Assembly: GCF_030272615.1 (NCBI RefSeq)
Contig: NC_081410.1
Coordinates: 224,557,415-224,613,414 of the forward strand
Source of the DNA: Cryptomeria japonica
Taxonomy: Eukaryota; Streptophyta; Pinopsida; Cupressales; Cupressaceae
Direction: 5' to 3'
Length of the DNA stretch: 56,000 nucleotides
Position 1 is the stretch's first letter. Each line of letters begins with the position of its first letter. This document shows positions 46,260 through 56,000 of the stretch, in pieces. Under the pieces are notes generated by a model that had not been told where the DNA came from, did no database searches, and worked only from the letters and a program-made list of their open reading frames with translations. Made by a program: the position numbers and the translations under genes.

Positions 46260-49200
46260 CTATGCCTTGGTTAAGCTTTTCCAGGAATTTCTCATCTTGT
46301 TGACCTCTGAATTGAGAAAACCATAATGAGATTTGATTCTCTCTATCTCCTGAAATGTTACAACAAAAAGGGAAGCATCATCTAAGTAAACAATTCCTTT
46401 TATTCTAGCTGATAGTTTGGCCTCTAATTCCTTAAGCCACACTTTTTTGTCCGTTAATTGATTTGGGATGACGAAAACTCCTGAAATCAATTCAAAAACC
46501 TGATCAGTGTACTCCTTTTTGTACAAGTTGATCTTCCTGTCAGCATTGTCTATCCCTTCTACTAATTTTATTAGATCCTCTGTGGTGTCACAAGTGGATT
46601 TGATGATAGGATCAGCCTCTGCTTCATCATAAGATACACAAATAAGCTCCAAATCTTGATCTTTAGGCTTCCACTTGTCAAAAATAGGCATCAAAATGGC
46701 CTTATCTCCATTAAGCTCATTCCACCTATCTAAAATCTTGCTTATGTTGTTATACAATAGTGAGGCCCCCATGGTGTCTGCAAAACTTCAAATTGTAGCC
46801 CTTACTCTTTCTTCATACTTCTTTGCATACAAGGCCTGAGCCTGTTTTAAATTCTCCAATTCTTGGGGAGTGATCTCAACCATTTGAGAACTAGAGGGTG
46901 TTGGAGATGGTGGGAACTCAATAATGGGGCTGGTAGGTGGAGGTCTTGCAAGAGAAGAGGAGATCATCAATGTTGAAGACTCACCTTGATGGTATTATCC
47001 TATCAATTGGCTTTGTAGCTTAGCAATGATGCTATCTTTACCCCTTACCTCTTCCTTAGCATTGTTGTAAGCTGTCAAAATTGTCTCCAACTTAACTTGG
47101 AGGTCTGCCTTTTCTTTGGCCTCCCTTTCTGCTAATGCAACACTAAACTTTGCAGTCTCTAGCACAATGCTAGCAACTTCCACTACCCCTGTGTTCTGCA
47201 CTCTTTTCACTACCATTCCACCAAGGTAACTCGACCCTGGGGTGTCCTTATTTCTCTTATTCTCATCTCTCTTAAGAGACCACATGACTAGTGCAGCATT
47301 GTCTTTGCTAAAATTAATTCCCTCCATGGTTTTGGTTTCTTTTCTCACTACTTCCAATACCAAGGCATCTGCTATGTCCCACTCAGGGAGAATGAGTACT
47401 CCAGCTTGCGCCACCATATCTCTTCATTGCTCAGGATTGATGGTCTTAAACTCATCTATCATTTCTTGCTTTATTTACTCCTTTACCATAGCTGGATCTT
47501 TATGAGGCTGCTCACCTTTTCTCTTTTCATACCTTGCATTGTATTTGTCAATGTTCTACTTCCGCACAAATTGCATGAATGCTCTTGATGTAACAAAGTT
47601 GTTTCCAACCAAGAATTCCTCACTAGCCTACTTGATCTCAAGATCCCACTCCTGACCCTTAAACTTATTGGTAGTGATGTTCATCTCAGTAGCAAGGGGC
47701 ACTTCTGGCATTCCCTCTTCTACTTCATCATATGTGTAAGCTATTTCTCCCAAACTGACTAACTATATCAGTTGTTCAGTTGTTGCCTATTTATCTCCTA
47801 TATAAATAGGGGATTGAGGTGGAGAGTACAAGGGTGTATCAGATTGTATTTCTTTTCCCACTCTCTGCTTCTTTGGGCTATCTTGGATGTCAATGACATC
47901 TTGTATCTTCCTCTTTCCTTTAGAGGTAGAGAGCTCCCCTATTGTAGGCATCAGCACACTATAACTAGACTTCTTATGCAACATATAGTCACTAGGGGGG
48001 ATTGTTCTAGTGGATGCAGACCTACTTAGAACCATTCCTGCCTTTTTAGGGTTGTTTTTAATTACAACCTCCCTCTTTTCTTTCAAAGTTTGCATTACAT
48101 CCTCAAAACAAAGAATTAGAAACTTTATTTTCTCCTCAAAAGGGTGAAAGCTAGACAATGGGTCATAGCTAGTATCAAACTGATGTACATAGTCTAAGGC
48201 CATTTTATAAGCCACTCACTTTTCCTTCCTCAGCTCCTGCTCATCTAGATCAAGCTCATTTCTAATGAGGTCTTCAGGAAACTAGAATTGATGGGGTCTA
48301 CCTCTGCATATTGCCCTGTTTCTAAACATGCCATTGAAGAAATCTTCAGGATCGGCACACCTGGACACTACAGTTGACAAATGATAAGGTTTAAGAAAAT
48401 CCTCAAAATAGTTCCAACCTCCCTTGGTTATTACAAATTGGTGGGCTGTAGTAACCGTAGGGAAAATAGTCCCTTTACCCCTTCCTATTAGCTCTGCCTC
48501 TTGCACACTACCAATTTGTCTGAGGATTTCTGCAGTTCCCACTTTGAGAGGGACCTGATAGGGCAATAAAAATGGAGTGCCTCTAAAACCAAATACTCTG
48601 AAAATTGTGGAGACAGGATATAAGTAAATATCACCCCAATTATGGACAATTTTTATATTTTCTACAAATTCTTTGGGTCTAATAAATTCCAAAAGAACCT
48701 TGGGGAATCTTGGATTTTCTGAACAGAGGAGAGTCCTAATCTTTGATGCAAAACATTTATCAAAATTTAAGAAACTAGCATCATCTCTGCCCCATGACAG
48801 CACTGTACTCCATAATTGCACTGACATTTTTTCTCCATTTTTCTCTTTTATAAAATCCATTCCACTTGCAAAATAATCACCACCTTTGAATAAAAATAGA
48901 TGCATGAGGAGGGAATACCATCCAAAAGGCCTATCAACCTTCCCATTCTTTATTCTTATCAATCCTTCATGGATAGCATCAGTAATAAAGGAAGCATAAT
49001 GAAAGGTTACTGCAAGAGAATGATTCAAAATCTAAGCAATCATTAGCATGTAATGATTGGGCATATTTGCCTCAGCATCCTCTCCTTAAATCTGGCAAAC
49101 TGACCAATAAAATCCCTTACCCCTAAGGGTGAACAGATTCAATGAAAAGGGCTCTTCAGTGTTGGGTCCTACAACTGTCAACCCACCTATCTTCACAAAT

Positions 49201-49733
49201 AATTCTTTAAATGGCCCATTTCTAAGGTGGTTCCTCTACACACTGTATACCTAAGCTAATGATTTGAAATTAATAGGATCTAGAAAATTTGTAAACTCAT
49301 TAAGCCCAAAAGCACTTTTGAATTCCTCATTATTTATTTCAATAAGGGCTTTCCCATTTATATCCCTAATGCTCCTTGTGACTAGATCATAATTATGTGC
49401 AATCTGAGTTAGGAGATCCATATCCATGAGCACTCCTAGAACTACCAATTTTCCCACATCTAACTCCCAGATGCTATTCTACGGGGCTGGGGAATTTCTC
49501 ATGCCAAATCCAACTTTGAAAAACCCCAACCTAGACAACCGGACCTGTGGGTCTCTCAACCAGTTACCCTTATCATATAACTCCTCTCCTATTTTCAAGT
49601 GAGGATCTCTTGGCACTAGTTCTTTCACCTTTGATGCATGATTAGTTGACAATGTCAACTATTCAAGAAAATCATCACAAATGGCCCTTTCCTGGTAATT
49701 GACTTTTCCTGAGAATTCTCTCTTAGGTTCCAT
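46260..49733 (-). pseudogene. Unknown long protein gene in the insertion, one frame with about 16 stops
   Basis: From ATG 49731-49733 (MEPKREFSGKVNYQERAICD) all open blocks share one phase to 46260; coding-like sequence may continue to about 46114 after a one-base shift. The N-terminal 480 residues look globular (DINGKALIEINNEEFKSAFG; RPFGWYSLLMHLFLFKGGDY; TAHQFVITKGGWNYFEDFL). Then comes a basic patch like a bipartite nuclear signal (KGKRKIQ and SPKKQRV, about 47880-47925) and a predicted coiled coil (about 47165-46995). A Pro/Ser linker (ARPPPTSPIIEFPPSPTPSS) and a helical C-terminus (46772-46260) follow. I do not recognise the family. It could be a captured host gene or a transposon accessory protein. 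Confidence 0.6.
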
Positions 49734-50079
49734 CTTAAAATATGCAAGCAAATTAACTATTACCCCCAATTGGTTATGTAACAAATCAAGACCTTAATTA
49801 AAACACACTACTAAGAAATTGCCAAACAAGAGTACAAGAAAACCTGTTTTTAGCTTGAAGAAATCCGCTCTGCAACTGAATGAATTTTCTCTGTATTTGA
49901 AGAAAATAGCTTTGCAACCACTTTCTCTGCAACAATTCTCTAGAATGATACCTTCATCTGATTGATATGAAATCATATATGGTACTCAGGCTCTTAACTA
50001 CGACATTGATACCGCATGCTTAGGCCGTCCCTTCAGAATTGAATTCATGAGAGAATTCAAAATTTTCGCTCCAACGGGT
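49734..50079 (-). other. Upstream leader of the unknown gene
   Basis: AT-rich sequence between the repeat array and the ATG. CTGCAACTG/CTGCAACAA words and short pyrimidine runs, no gene seen. It may hold the transcription start. Confidence 0.4.
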
Positions 50080-51720
50080 CACAACATGCCTACACATTTT
50101 TTCTTTTCTCTCTTTCGCTCTTTCACAGAGCATAACCTTTGAGCAATTTCATCAAATGAAACTTGATTGGTCTTTACACTGACTTAACAACTTTTCCTTA
50201 GCACCGGGCCTTACCTCCTTTTCGCCATTTCGCGAGCTTTATCCTCTGAGCACTTTTTTTTCGTGAAGCTATGTCAGGCATTAGATGGAACTTTCACTGC
50301 TTGGTGTTTAACTCTTACTGGGACCATCAGCTTCTTCATTAACCGCGCCTCTATCTTGACAGCTAACGGTCTTTCATTATTTCGCATAGCTTAAACCGCT
50401 TTCAAGTTTGGGCCACGAAACAACATGAAGCGTTGGATCAAATCAGAGATGACCATCCTTTAAGGGAGACCTTTATGCTTGCTTCACTTACGCCATTCTT
50501 TCACTAGTTACCGAGTACCACATGGCACTCAACCATTAGCTCTGGAAAACTCTTCGAGTTTAGTTCAAAGTCAGCCACGTGTCTTTCCCTTATAACCGCC
50601 AGTTACACCTTGGCGGGCCCTCAATTTCTTTTGAAACCACATGTCAATTGACATGTCACCATCTAGCATTACACCTGGGTGAACCTTCTCTTCCTTTCGC
50701 TATTTCGCGAAGCATATCCCTCGGTTGGTTCACAGCCACGAAACAATGTGAGCCGTCAGATTGAAATGGAGTTGATCCTCTTTTAACCTCATGCTTTTAT
50801 CTGTTCTTGGGGCCCCAAAACCTTTTCACTATTTTGCTAGTTTTAAAACATGAGCACTTTACCATTGCGAACTCACACAGGCCGTTAGATTATATTTGAC
50901 TTGCTCGATGCTTAACAACTTAACTGAATTTGGTAGACATGGGCCCTCTGACTCAACTCCATCCACCTAGCATCTAGTCATTTCCGAACTAACATGTCAA
51001 CCTTTCATTCGCAGAGAGAGAACATCAGATTCCACCTCATCCTTGCCACTTGTATCTGTGAGGTCACTTCTTGTATCTGTGAGGTCACTTCTTGACTCAC
51101 CTCTGGGACCCACCTTTTAATCCTTAAATCCAACTTGCTTTCTATTTTGACCTTCTACCATGTGCCATCATCTTACTCACCATCTCGACCAACTGGACTA
51201 CTTGCCTCGAGCGCCATGTCATTTCGCTACTTTGCGAAAGCTAACTGTCGAGCATCTTCCTCCTGCGAAGCTGCGCTAACCGTCAGATCAAATGAGACTT
51301 GTGCATCTATTATGCTCTTATAAAAACTCCCTTTTCACAGACCGAAAAAACCTTTTCGCTATTTTGCAGGGCATAACCTTCGAGCATCTATCAGCCATGA
51401 AATAGTGTGAACCGTCGATCTCTCTTGAACCTGATCACCTTTTAGCCATTTGAAAAGTCTCCGCTGTTGGGTCCCACCAAACCTTTTCACCATTTCGCGA
51501 AAGGTATTTCACTTGCAAGTTTTCGTTGCAAACTAATGCCAGCCATTACATCTTGAACGAGATGGAGCCTTTTTAAACCTGACCAAATGCGCACCATTGA
51601 ACACGCTTTTCCCTTTTGCCATTTTGCGAGTCTTAAACCACGTGCAAATTTGCCTAATGAAATAGTGAAATCCATAGATCCATTTGAGAGCTGCATGCAA
51701 ATTACTGGGCCCAACAACAT
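50080..51720. repeat. Degenerate tandem array, period about 130 bases, with TTTCGCGAA cores
   Basis: About ten imperfect units. Each has a CGCYATTTYGCGAA-like core (for example near 50226, 50700, 51228, 51355, 51488, 51620), then ATAACC..CGAGCA. About 60 bases later comes CACGAAAYARTGTGAACCGT and GTCAGATC, and often GGGTCCCAC/GGGCCC before the next core. Successive cores near 51228, 51355, 51488 and 51620 are 127-133 bases apart. It lies upstream of the unknown gene. Confidence 0.7.
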
Positions 51721-52013
51721 TAGGAAGAAAAGACATAAGGCATAAATTTTTACAATTAATTCAACAACTGCCTAGGCAAATGACAAGGGGGAACACCTCT
51801 TACGACCCCAAGACCCATTACTTAAGTGAATAAAGTAATGCAGGAATACAAGCCAGAAGGTTTTTGATCAAACATTGAACGATTTAAAATTAAAACCCTA
51901 AACCCTTAAGACCTAACACAGACTTGAAGCAATTGATAGTGTGTCTGACTCAAAATTTCAAAAAATTAGCCAATTATGGGAAAAGACAACCCATTTCTAA
52001 AACAGTGATAACA
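51721..52013. other. 5' terminal segment of the unclassified insertion
   Basis: Holds AAGGGGGAACACC (about 51787) and AAAACCCTAAACCCTTAAG (about 51893), a plant-telomere-like word found only once. No gene and no visible inverted repeat with 45179-45450. Confidence 0.45.
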
Positions 52014-52022
52014 CATCCTTTT
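52014..52022. repeat. Direct repeat flanking the 6.8-kb insertion, right copy (CATCCTTTT)
   Basis: Matches 45170-45178. Both copies lie in the K-K-D codons of the RT. Confidence 0.8.
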
Positions 52023-52930
52023 TGGGTGTCAAAACTATAGGGACTGCACTTGGGCTAAGGCTCTTCCCAATCAGGTCAAAATCTAGCAACTCTTGAATCT
52101 ACCTTGCCATCTCCTCATTTTTTTGTGGTGTGAGTTTGTATGCAGCCTTGTTAGGCAATGTATCCCTTGGGATCAAGTCAATACAATGACTGATCTCTCT
52201 CATTGATGGAAAACTCTTTATCTGCAACTATTCCTTGGTATCTGCCAATGATCTCCTTCACCTCCTAACTGAGATCCTTGTCCTTTCCTTCTACTTTGTC
52301 ATCTACAACATGCTTCTCTTTTGAGGTTGGTACTGGAAGCAATGCAAAGCATATTGCTTCTTCTATCTTTATCTCCTTGAGGAATGGTTTACCTTCCATC
52401 ATCATCACTTTGGACTCAGCTTCTTTCTTCTCTTCATTGTTTTCAGTCAAGGGAAATAGCTCTATGACCTTGCCATTCTTTGTGATGGAGTAGGTATTCC
52501 TAAATCCATCATGGTGTGTCTTGAGATCATACTGCCATGGTCTTCCAAACAAGAGGTTACAAGCATTCATGTTAACAACACCAAACAAAATCTTATCTTT
52601 ATATGCACCTATCTAGAATTCCAACCATGACTGCTCCTCTACAAGTGTTTGTTGCCCCTTTGTGAGACAAGACACCTTATAGGGGTATGGATGGGGTATC
52701 CTTCTCAATTTCAACTTCTCTACCATTTCTATTGACACACAATTCTCAGTAGACTTCCTTTGGGGTGGCTCCATAGGTTTTGGTACCTTCAAGAGGGTTC
52801 TTCTCAACATTAGTGCCTCTCCTGTCTCTAGATAACCATGTGAATCAGGTTTACTCCTACCTTGGAAATTTGATTCTTGGGTTAGGTTGGCTCTCCATTC
52901 TCCTTGGGAACTAGACCCCATCTTCTCTGG
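52023..52930 (-). pseudogene. E4 protease region and start of RT
   Basis: STENCVSIEMVEKLKLRRIP (about 52730) and CNLLFGRPWQYDLKTHHDG (about 52520) are the typical protease-side motifs. The catalytic Asp segment normally just before STEN is missing: PMEPPQRK runs straight into STEN, implying a short in-frame loss. RT begins near 52260 (HCIDLIP, LPNKAAYKLTPQKNEEMAR) and stops at TPKKD, where the insertion starts. Confidence 0.78.
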
Positions 52931-53959
52931 GCACCTACTGGCAATGTGTCCCTCTTGGTTGTAGTTAAAACACTTTATTGATCCTTCTCCTCTTCTTGAT
53001 GATCTACCTCTGAAATTAGGCCTTCTCCCTCTAAATTTGCCTTTGTTGTTGTTGTCATTCCTTGAGGAGTCTTAACTGCTCTCCCCTTGAAACTCAAAAT
53101 TTGATCCTCTTCCTCTAAAGTTTCTCCTTCCTCTTGGTTGCTTACCCCTTCCTCTACTACTCTTCTCTTGTCTTCTTTTGAGCTTCTCCTCTACCTTTAA
53201 TGCTAATTGATAGAATTCATGAACAGTGTCAGGGCACAAGAGGTTCAACTCTTCTTGTATGTTCCACCTTAGGCCGTTTAGATACCTTGCCACTCTTTCA
53301 CTTTCATCTTCAACCTTCTTAGACTTTATACTCAATTTTTGAAATTCTTCAATATAGGTACACACATCCATCTCTTTTTGTCTAAGATTCTACCTTCTCT
53401 TATGTAATTGGACTTCATAGTCCTCAGGTACATATACTCCCTTGATCTCTACAATCATCTTCTTCCAAGAGGTAATCATTCCTCTTCCCTCTTTCACTCT
53501 TTCCCCTTGCACAAAATTCCACCATGTCAGAGTTTCTCCCTACATTTTTGACTTGGCAATCTTCATCTTTTGGTTGTCAGCAATGTCTTCACATTCAAAG
53601 AAGTTGTTCAAGGACTCTATCCAGTTCAACACTCCATCGGCATCCATCTTCCTGCTAAAAATAGGAAGGTTTGATTTATGGTCCATGGTTCTCCTCTCCA
53701 CAGACTTCAAGGCATTGACCAGGTACCTATGTTCTGCAGGAACTTCCTATTCTTCCTGTCCTTGTGGGTTCTCCTCTTCTTATCCCACTTCCTCTGAGCC
53801 ATCAGGTCCTCCTCTCTCTAGTCTGCCTTCCAAGTTCTCAATCAAATTCCTAAGTTGATCATTTTCTTCTTTGTTTTCTTGTACCATCCTAGAAAGTTCC
53901 ACATTTTTCATCTTTGGATGCATTCTTCTAGCCTCACCCTCTGATTCTTTTGCTAACAT
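52931..53959 (-). pseudogene. E4 gag, broken
   Basis: ATG at 53957-53959, about 35 bases inside the primer site. A coiled-coil-like N-terminus (LSRMVQENKEENDQLRNLIE) and the capsid-like MDADGVLNWIESLNNFFECE (about 53640) come first. WWNFVQGERVKEG, MDVCTYIEEFQKLSIKSKKV (53371) and an Arg/Gly-rich stretch (RGRGKQPRGRRNFRGRG) follow. The zinc knuckle is CFNYNQEGHIASRC (about 52960), with the second Cys now Tyr. Several in-frame stops (for example near 53780, 53730, 53545, 53070) but no frame jump inside gag. Confidence 0.82.
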
Positions 53960-53993
53960 GTGATATTCTTCTCCCCAAAAGGATTCCTCCTAT

Positions 53994-54005
53994 GCTCTGA
54001 TACCA
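53994..54005 (-). promoter_or_regulatory. Primer-binding site of E4
   Basis: Minus-strand TGGTATCAGAGC, a perfect initiator-methionine tRNA match, three bases inside the LTR end. Confidence 0.92.
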
Positions 54006-54008
54006 ATT

Positions 54009-55379
54009 TGATGCAGAGCCCTAGTATATGTATAGAATAGGTTCCCCTAGTCCAAAAAATAACCAAGGACTTTAGCAATCTCAAAACACTCTAAGGGGTT
54101 AGGAAAGATCAGTTTGACAAGTCCCACATCCCTTCCTTCTTAAAGGCTTCCTCACAAGGTCACTTCCATTGAGTGCTTCACAAGGTCTTCTAGAGGCTCT
54201 TAAGAACCCTGTATCCCAACAATGGTTTGATCCCCTCTCTAGTGCATCAATACCTATTTCAGATTTGGTTTGAAATCCCCTAGGTTAGGAAGACCTCCTT
54301 CAATGATCAAATTAGGTTCTCTTTACCAGTTTGAGGTGACTGATGCAATAAGGTCTATTAATCTTAGTAGCCCTACTAGACCGGTTTTCTACACTTAACT
54401 CCTTATTTATCCAAATGACCTAGACAAAAAATTCCAGATTTGGATACCCTTTTGGGAGTTTCAAAACATATCCCAAGGGTTTTGATAGTTTGGGAACACA
54501 AGAATCCAAACCCTATCTTGTTTAGGAGACTTAGTAGCCCCAATTAGGCCTATTTTACAAAGGAGTGTGTAGACACGGATCCTATTTCACTAAACCAACT
54601 CAAGGGACACTTTTAGGACATGGTAAACCCACCAATTCCTAATTTTTAGGCTATGATCATACCCCTAACATCCGATGTGAGACCTATTCGCTTGCACTTA
54701 CACAGTGGCCAAATAGAGTTGCCCACCTTAATGCATCAAACCCTCACCTTCAACCAGTCCTAACCTGCAAAAGGCCTTCAAAATCCTAAATTAAATTGGC
54801 CATACTTGCATCCTCTCCAAATCCGTGAGCCACCAATGAAGGATCAGCAAGATGAGACCATTCCTTTGCAAAAACCCTAGGCAAAACTGTCAAATCTAGA
54901 CCACTTCTAGAAAATTGCAGGTTTCTCCCTTGTCTTGGAGAATTAGGACCTTAGACTTGATTCATCTAAAAGTTGATTGGCCACTCCAATGCATCCCACT
55001 AGTTTCCTAATCCCAAAATGTTTGTACAATATGGTACACCATGCAGAGTAACTCAATTGCAAGAAATTCTCAGATTTTTTATTGCTTCAATGATACCAAT
55101 TGCTTACAAAATACTCCTCTCTCCCCAGTGATGATTGGGAATGACATTTTATACCTTAATCAATGGTTATCAACCACCTTTTAAACTGGGGTGACCATTG
55201 GAAGGAAGTTTCTATTTGCAACCAAAAGTTGTCATTAAAAATTATCAACAAAAGTTGTCAAGTTTTGAGCAAATTTTGACACATGTTAAATCTGCCTACC
55301 TAGAGTGGTTTCAACATGCCTTAAGTCTTCCTAAGACATCTCCAACACATAAAAACCTATAAAATACTCAACTAAATAT
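54009..55379 (-). repeat. 5' LTR of E4 (right boundary uncertain)
   Basis: The minus-strand 3' end GGGCTCTGCATCA lies at 54009, next to the primer site. TATAAA at 55148-55153 and AATAAA at 55078-55083 (minus) mark the promoter and a possible polyadenylation signal. The 5' end is not identified; a TG start is possible near 55347-55349, or the LTR may be cut at 55379 by the copia LTR. The other LTR of E4 is outside the window. Confidence 0.65.
55148..55153 (-). promoter_or_regulatory. TATA box in the E4 LTR
   Basis: The minus strand reads AAGGTATAAAATGTC, about 65 bases before the AATAAA word. Confidence 0.55.
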
Positions 55380-55763
55380 TGTTGGTATTATGAATATGTT
55401 GCATTGGTTTTGTCATTGATGTCAACACTTATCAACACTCATCCTTCTAGAGATCTTTGGTTATGTTCACCAGCAAGTTCAGTGACTTATGCATAGTCAC
55501 CAATATTTGGTTCATTGGCAGGTTATATTGTTCACCGGCATTGAGGATGACTTGTTATCATCCAGAGATCACTTGGTTATGTCGAAGACATGGTTTGGAC
55601 ACTTGGTTTTGGAGATTTGGTTATTGGTCTAATTGGGTTGACATATTTGTTGTTACCAGCAAATTGGTCTAGGTTATGGACCGGCACACGTTATCTATTC
55701 CAGATCAGTACGACATGTTATGGAGATGGTTTAATAAATTGGTATTGTTGTTGATCCAACATG
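55380..55763 (+). repeat. Copia-type LTR fragment, plus orientation
   Basis: Starts TGTTGGTATT and follows the U3 of the LTR at 38624-39665 (TTTTGTCATTGATGTCAACAC; ATGTCGAAGA; TTCCAGATCAGTACGACAT) for about 370 bases with clear divergence. It stops where an opposite-orientation LTR begins, so only its first third is seen. Confidence 0.7.
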
Positions 55764-56000
55764 ATGATGGACTTGAAAATCACTAAGAGGGAGGTGAATT
55801 AGTGACTCTAAAACACACACTACTTTGAATACTAATCTATAGATGTTCTTAACCAAGCGGTTAAACAAAACACATGCTATCCAAAATGAAATAACAACAT
55901 CCACAAAAAGTAGAACATCCACCATAACACAAGTGTTTATACATGGAAAACCCAAATAGGTAAAAACCATGGTGATATGGAACTCACAAGTTAACTATCT
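55764..56000 (-). repeat. Copia-type LTR end, minus orientation, running off the window
   Basis: GAGGGAGGTGAATTAGTGA, TATACATGGAAAACCC and GTAAAAACCATGGTGA match the terminal region of the LTR at 33091-33360 on the same strand. A palindrome TCACTAA / TTAGTGA flanks the G-rich loop (55780-55786 and 55799-55805). Probably the 3' LTR of another element inserted in the plus LTR. Confidence 0.65.

Larger units (their letters stand above)
45179..52013 (-). mobile_element. Unclassified 6.8-kb insertion carrying an unknown gene
   Basis: It interrupts the E4 RT between adjacent codons and is flanked by an 8-9 bp direct repeat, so it arrived as a unit. By eye it has no LTR pair, no long terminal inverted repeats (ends TGTCTTC and, reversed, TGTTATC) and no poly-A tail at either end. 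It contains no recognisable RT, integrase, transposase or helicase. The duplication length fits Mutator-like (9) or hAT-like (8) transposons. Contents on the minus strand: upstream repeat array (50080-51720), a 1,150-codon reading frame, and a 0.9-kb tail. Confidence 0.6.
43327..55379 (-). mobile_element. E4: chromovirus-like Ty3/gypsy element, minus strand, 3' end outside window
   Basis: Order on the minus strand: LTR (about 54009-55379), methionine-tRNA primer site, gag, protease, RT (split by a 6.8-kb insertion), RNase H, integrase, then cut at 43327 by the E3/E2 tandem. RT and integrase wording ([30 protein letters not shown]) fits chromoviruses such as the CRM or Galadriel groups; the chromodomain end is not in the window. 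Active-site losses in protease and integrase show it is long dead. It is the host layer for everything else here. Confidence 0.8.

Noticed and set aside
51890-51912. Interstitial telomere-like AAACCCTAAACCCTTAAG
   Set aside because: Only about two imperfect units. Chance in AT-rich DNA is sufficient.
45179-52013. LTR retrotransposon or Helitron explanation for the unclassified insertion
   Set aside because: The ends start TG and finish CA, but I find no repeated terminal sequence inside and no primer site. Helitrons make no target duplication, whereas one is present.

Overview
This window is nuclear DNA from a seed plant, most likely a gymnosperm such as a conifer. That is inferred from AT-rich spacers, a solid block of nested LTR retrotransposons, and long reading frames decayed mainly by in-frame stop codons. 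I cannot name the species. I see no housekeeping gene, rRNA, tRNA or CRISPR array. Nearly every base belongs to a transposable element.

Nesting order, oldest to youngest. (a) E4 is a minus-strand Ty3/gypsy chromovirus-like element. Its 5' LTR is at about 54009-55379, its primer site at 53994-54005, and its gag, protease, RT, RNase H and integrase run leftward to 43327, where it is cut. (b) Its RT was broken at 45178/52014 by a roughly 6.8-kb insertion flanked by an 8-9 bp direct repeat. That insertion carries an unrecognised gene of about 1,150 codons and a degenerate repeat array. (c) E4's integrase was broken by a plus-strand Tat-lineage gypsy tandem: E3 (1-2453, only its 3' part is in the window) and E2 (to 43326), which share the LTR at 2454-3601. 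(d) E2 was then hit twice in one antisense gene: by E1, a complete minus-strand Tat element (14736-32385, target duplication CTACA), and by a complete minus-strand Ty1/copia element (33091-39665, target duplication CTAGA). (e) At the right edge (55380-56000) lie two related copia-type LTR pieces in opposite orientation.

The Tat family is the most interesting part. Three copies (E1, E2, E3) share one plan: LTR of about 1.15-1.2 kb, long leader, a single gag-protease-G-patch-RT-RNase H-second RNase H-integrase polyprotein, a spacer, then an antisense gene with a plant mobile domain (PMD), a repeat array, the polypurine tract and the LTR. The antisense gene has its own TATA box, splice donor and acceptor in all three copies. 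Its intron is full of imperfect TCGTACGA palindromes, which recur in the sense leader. In E1 the polyprotein is one 7.8-kb frame with no frameshift but about 32 stop codons.

No retrotransposon polyprotein here is intact, so none looks autonomous. The copia element is the least decayed (five in-frame stops and one in-frame deletion).
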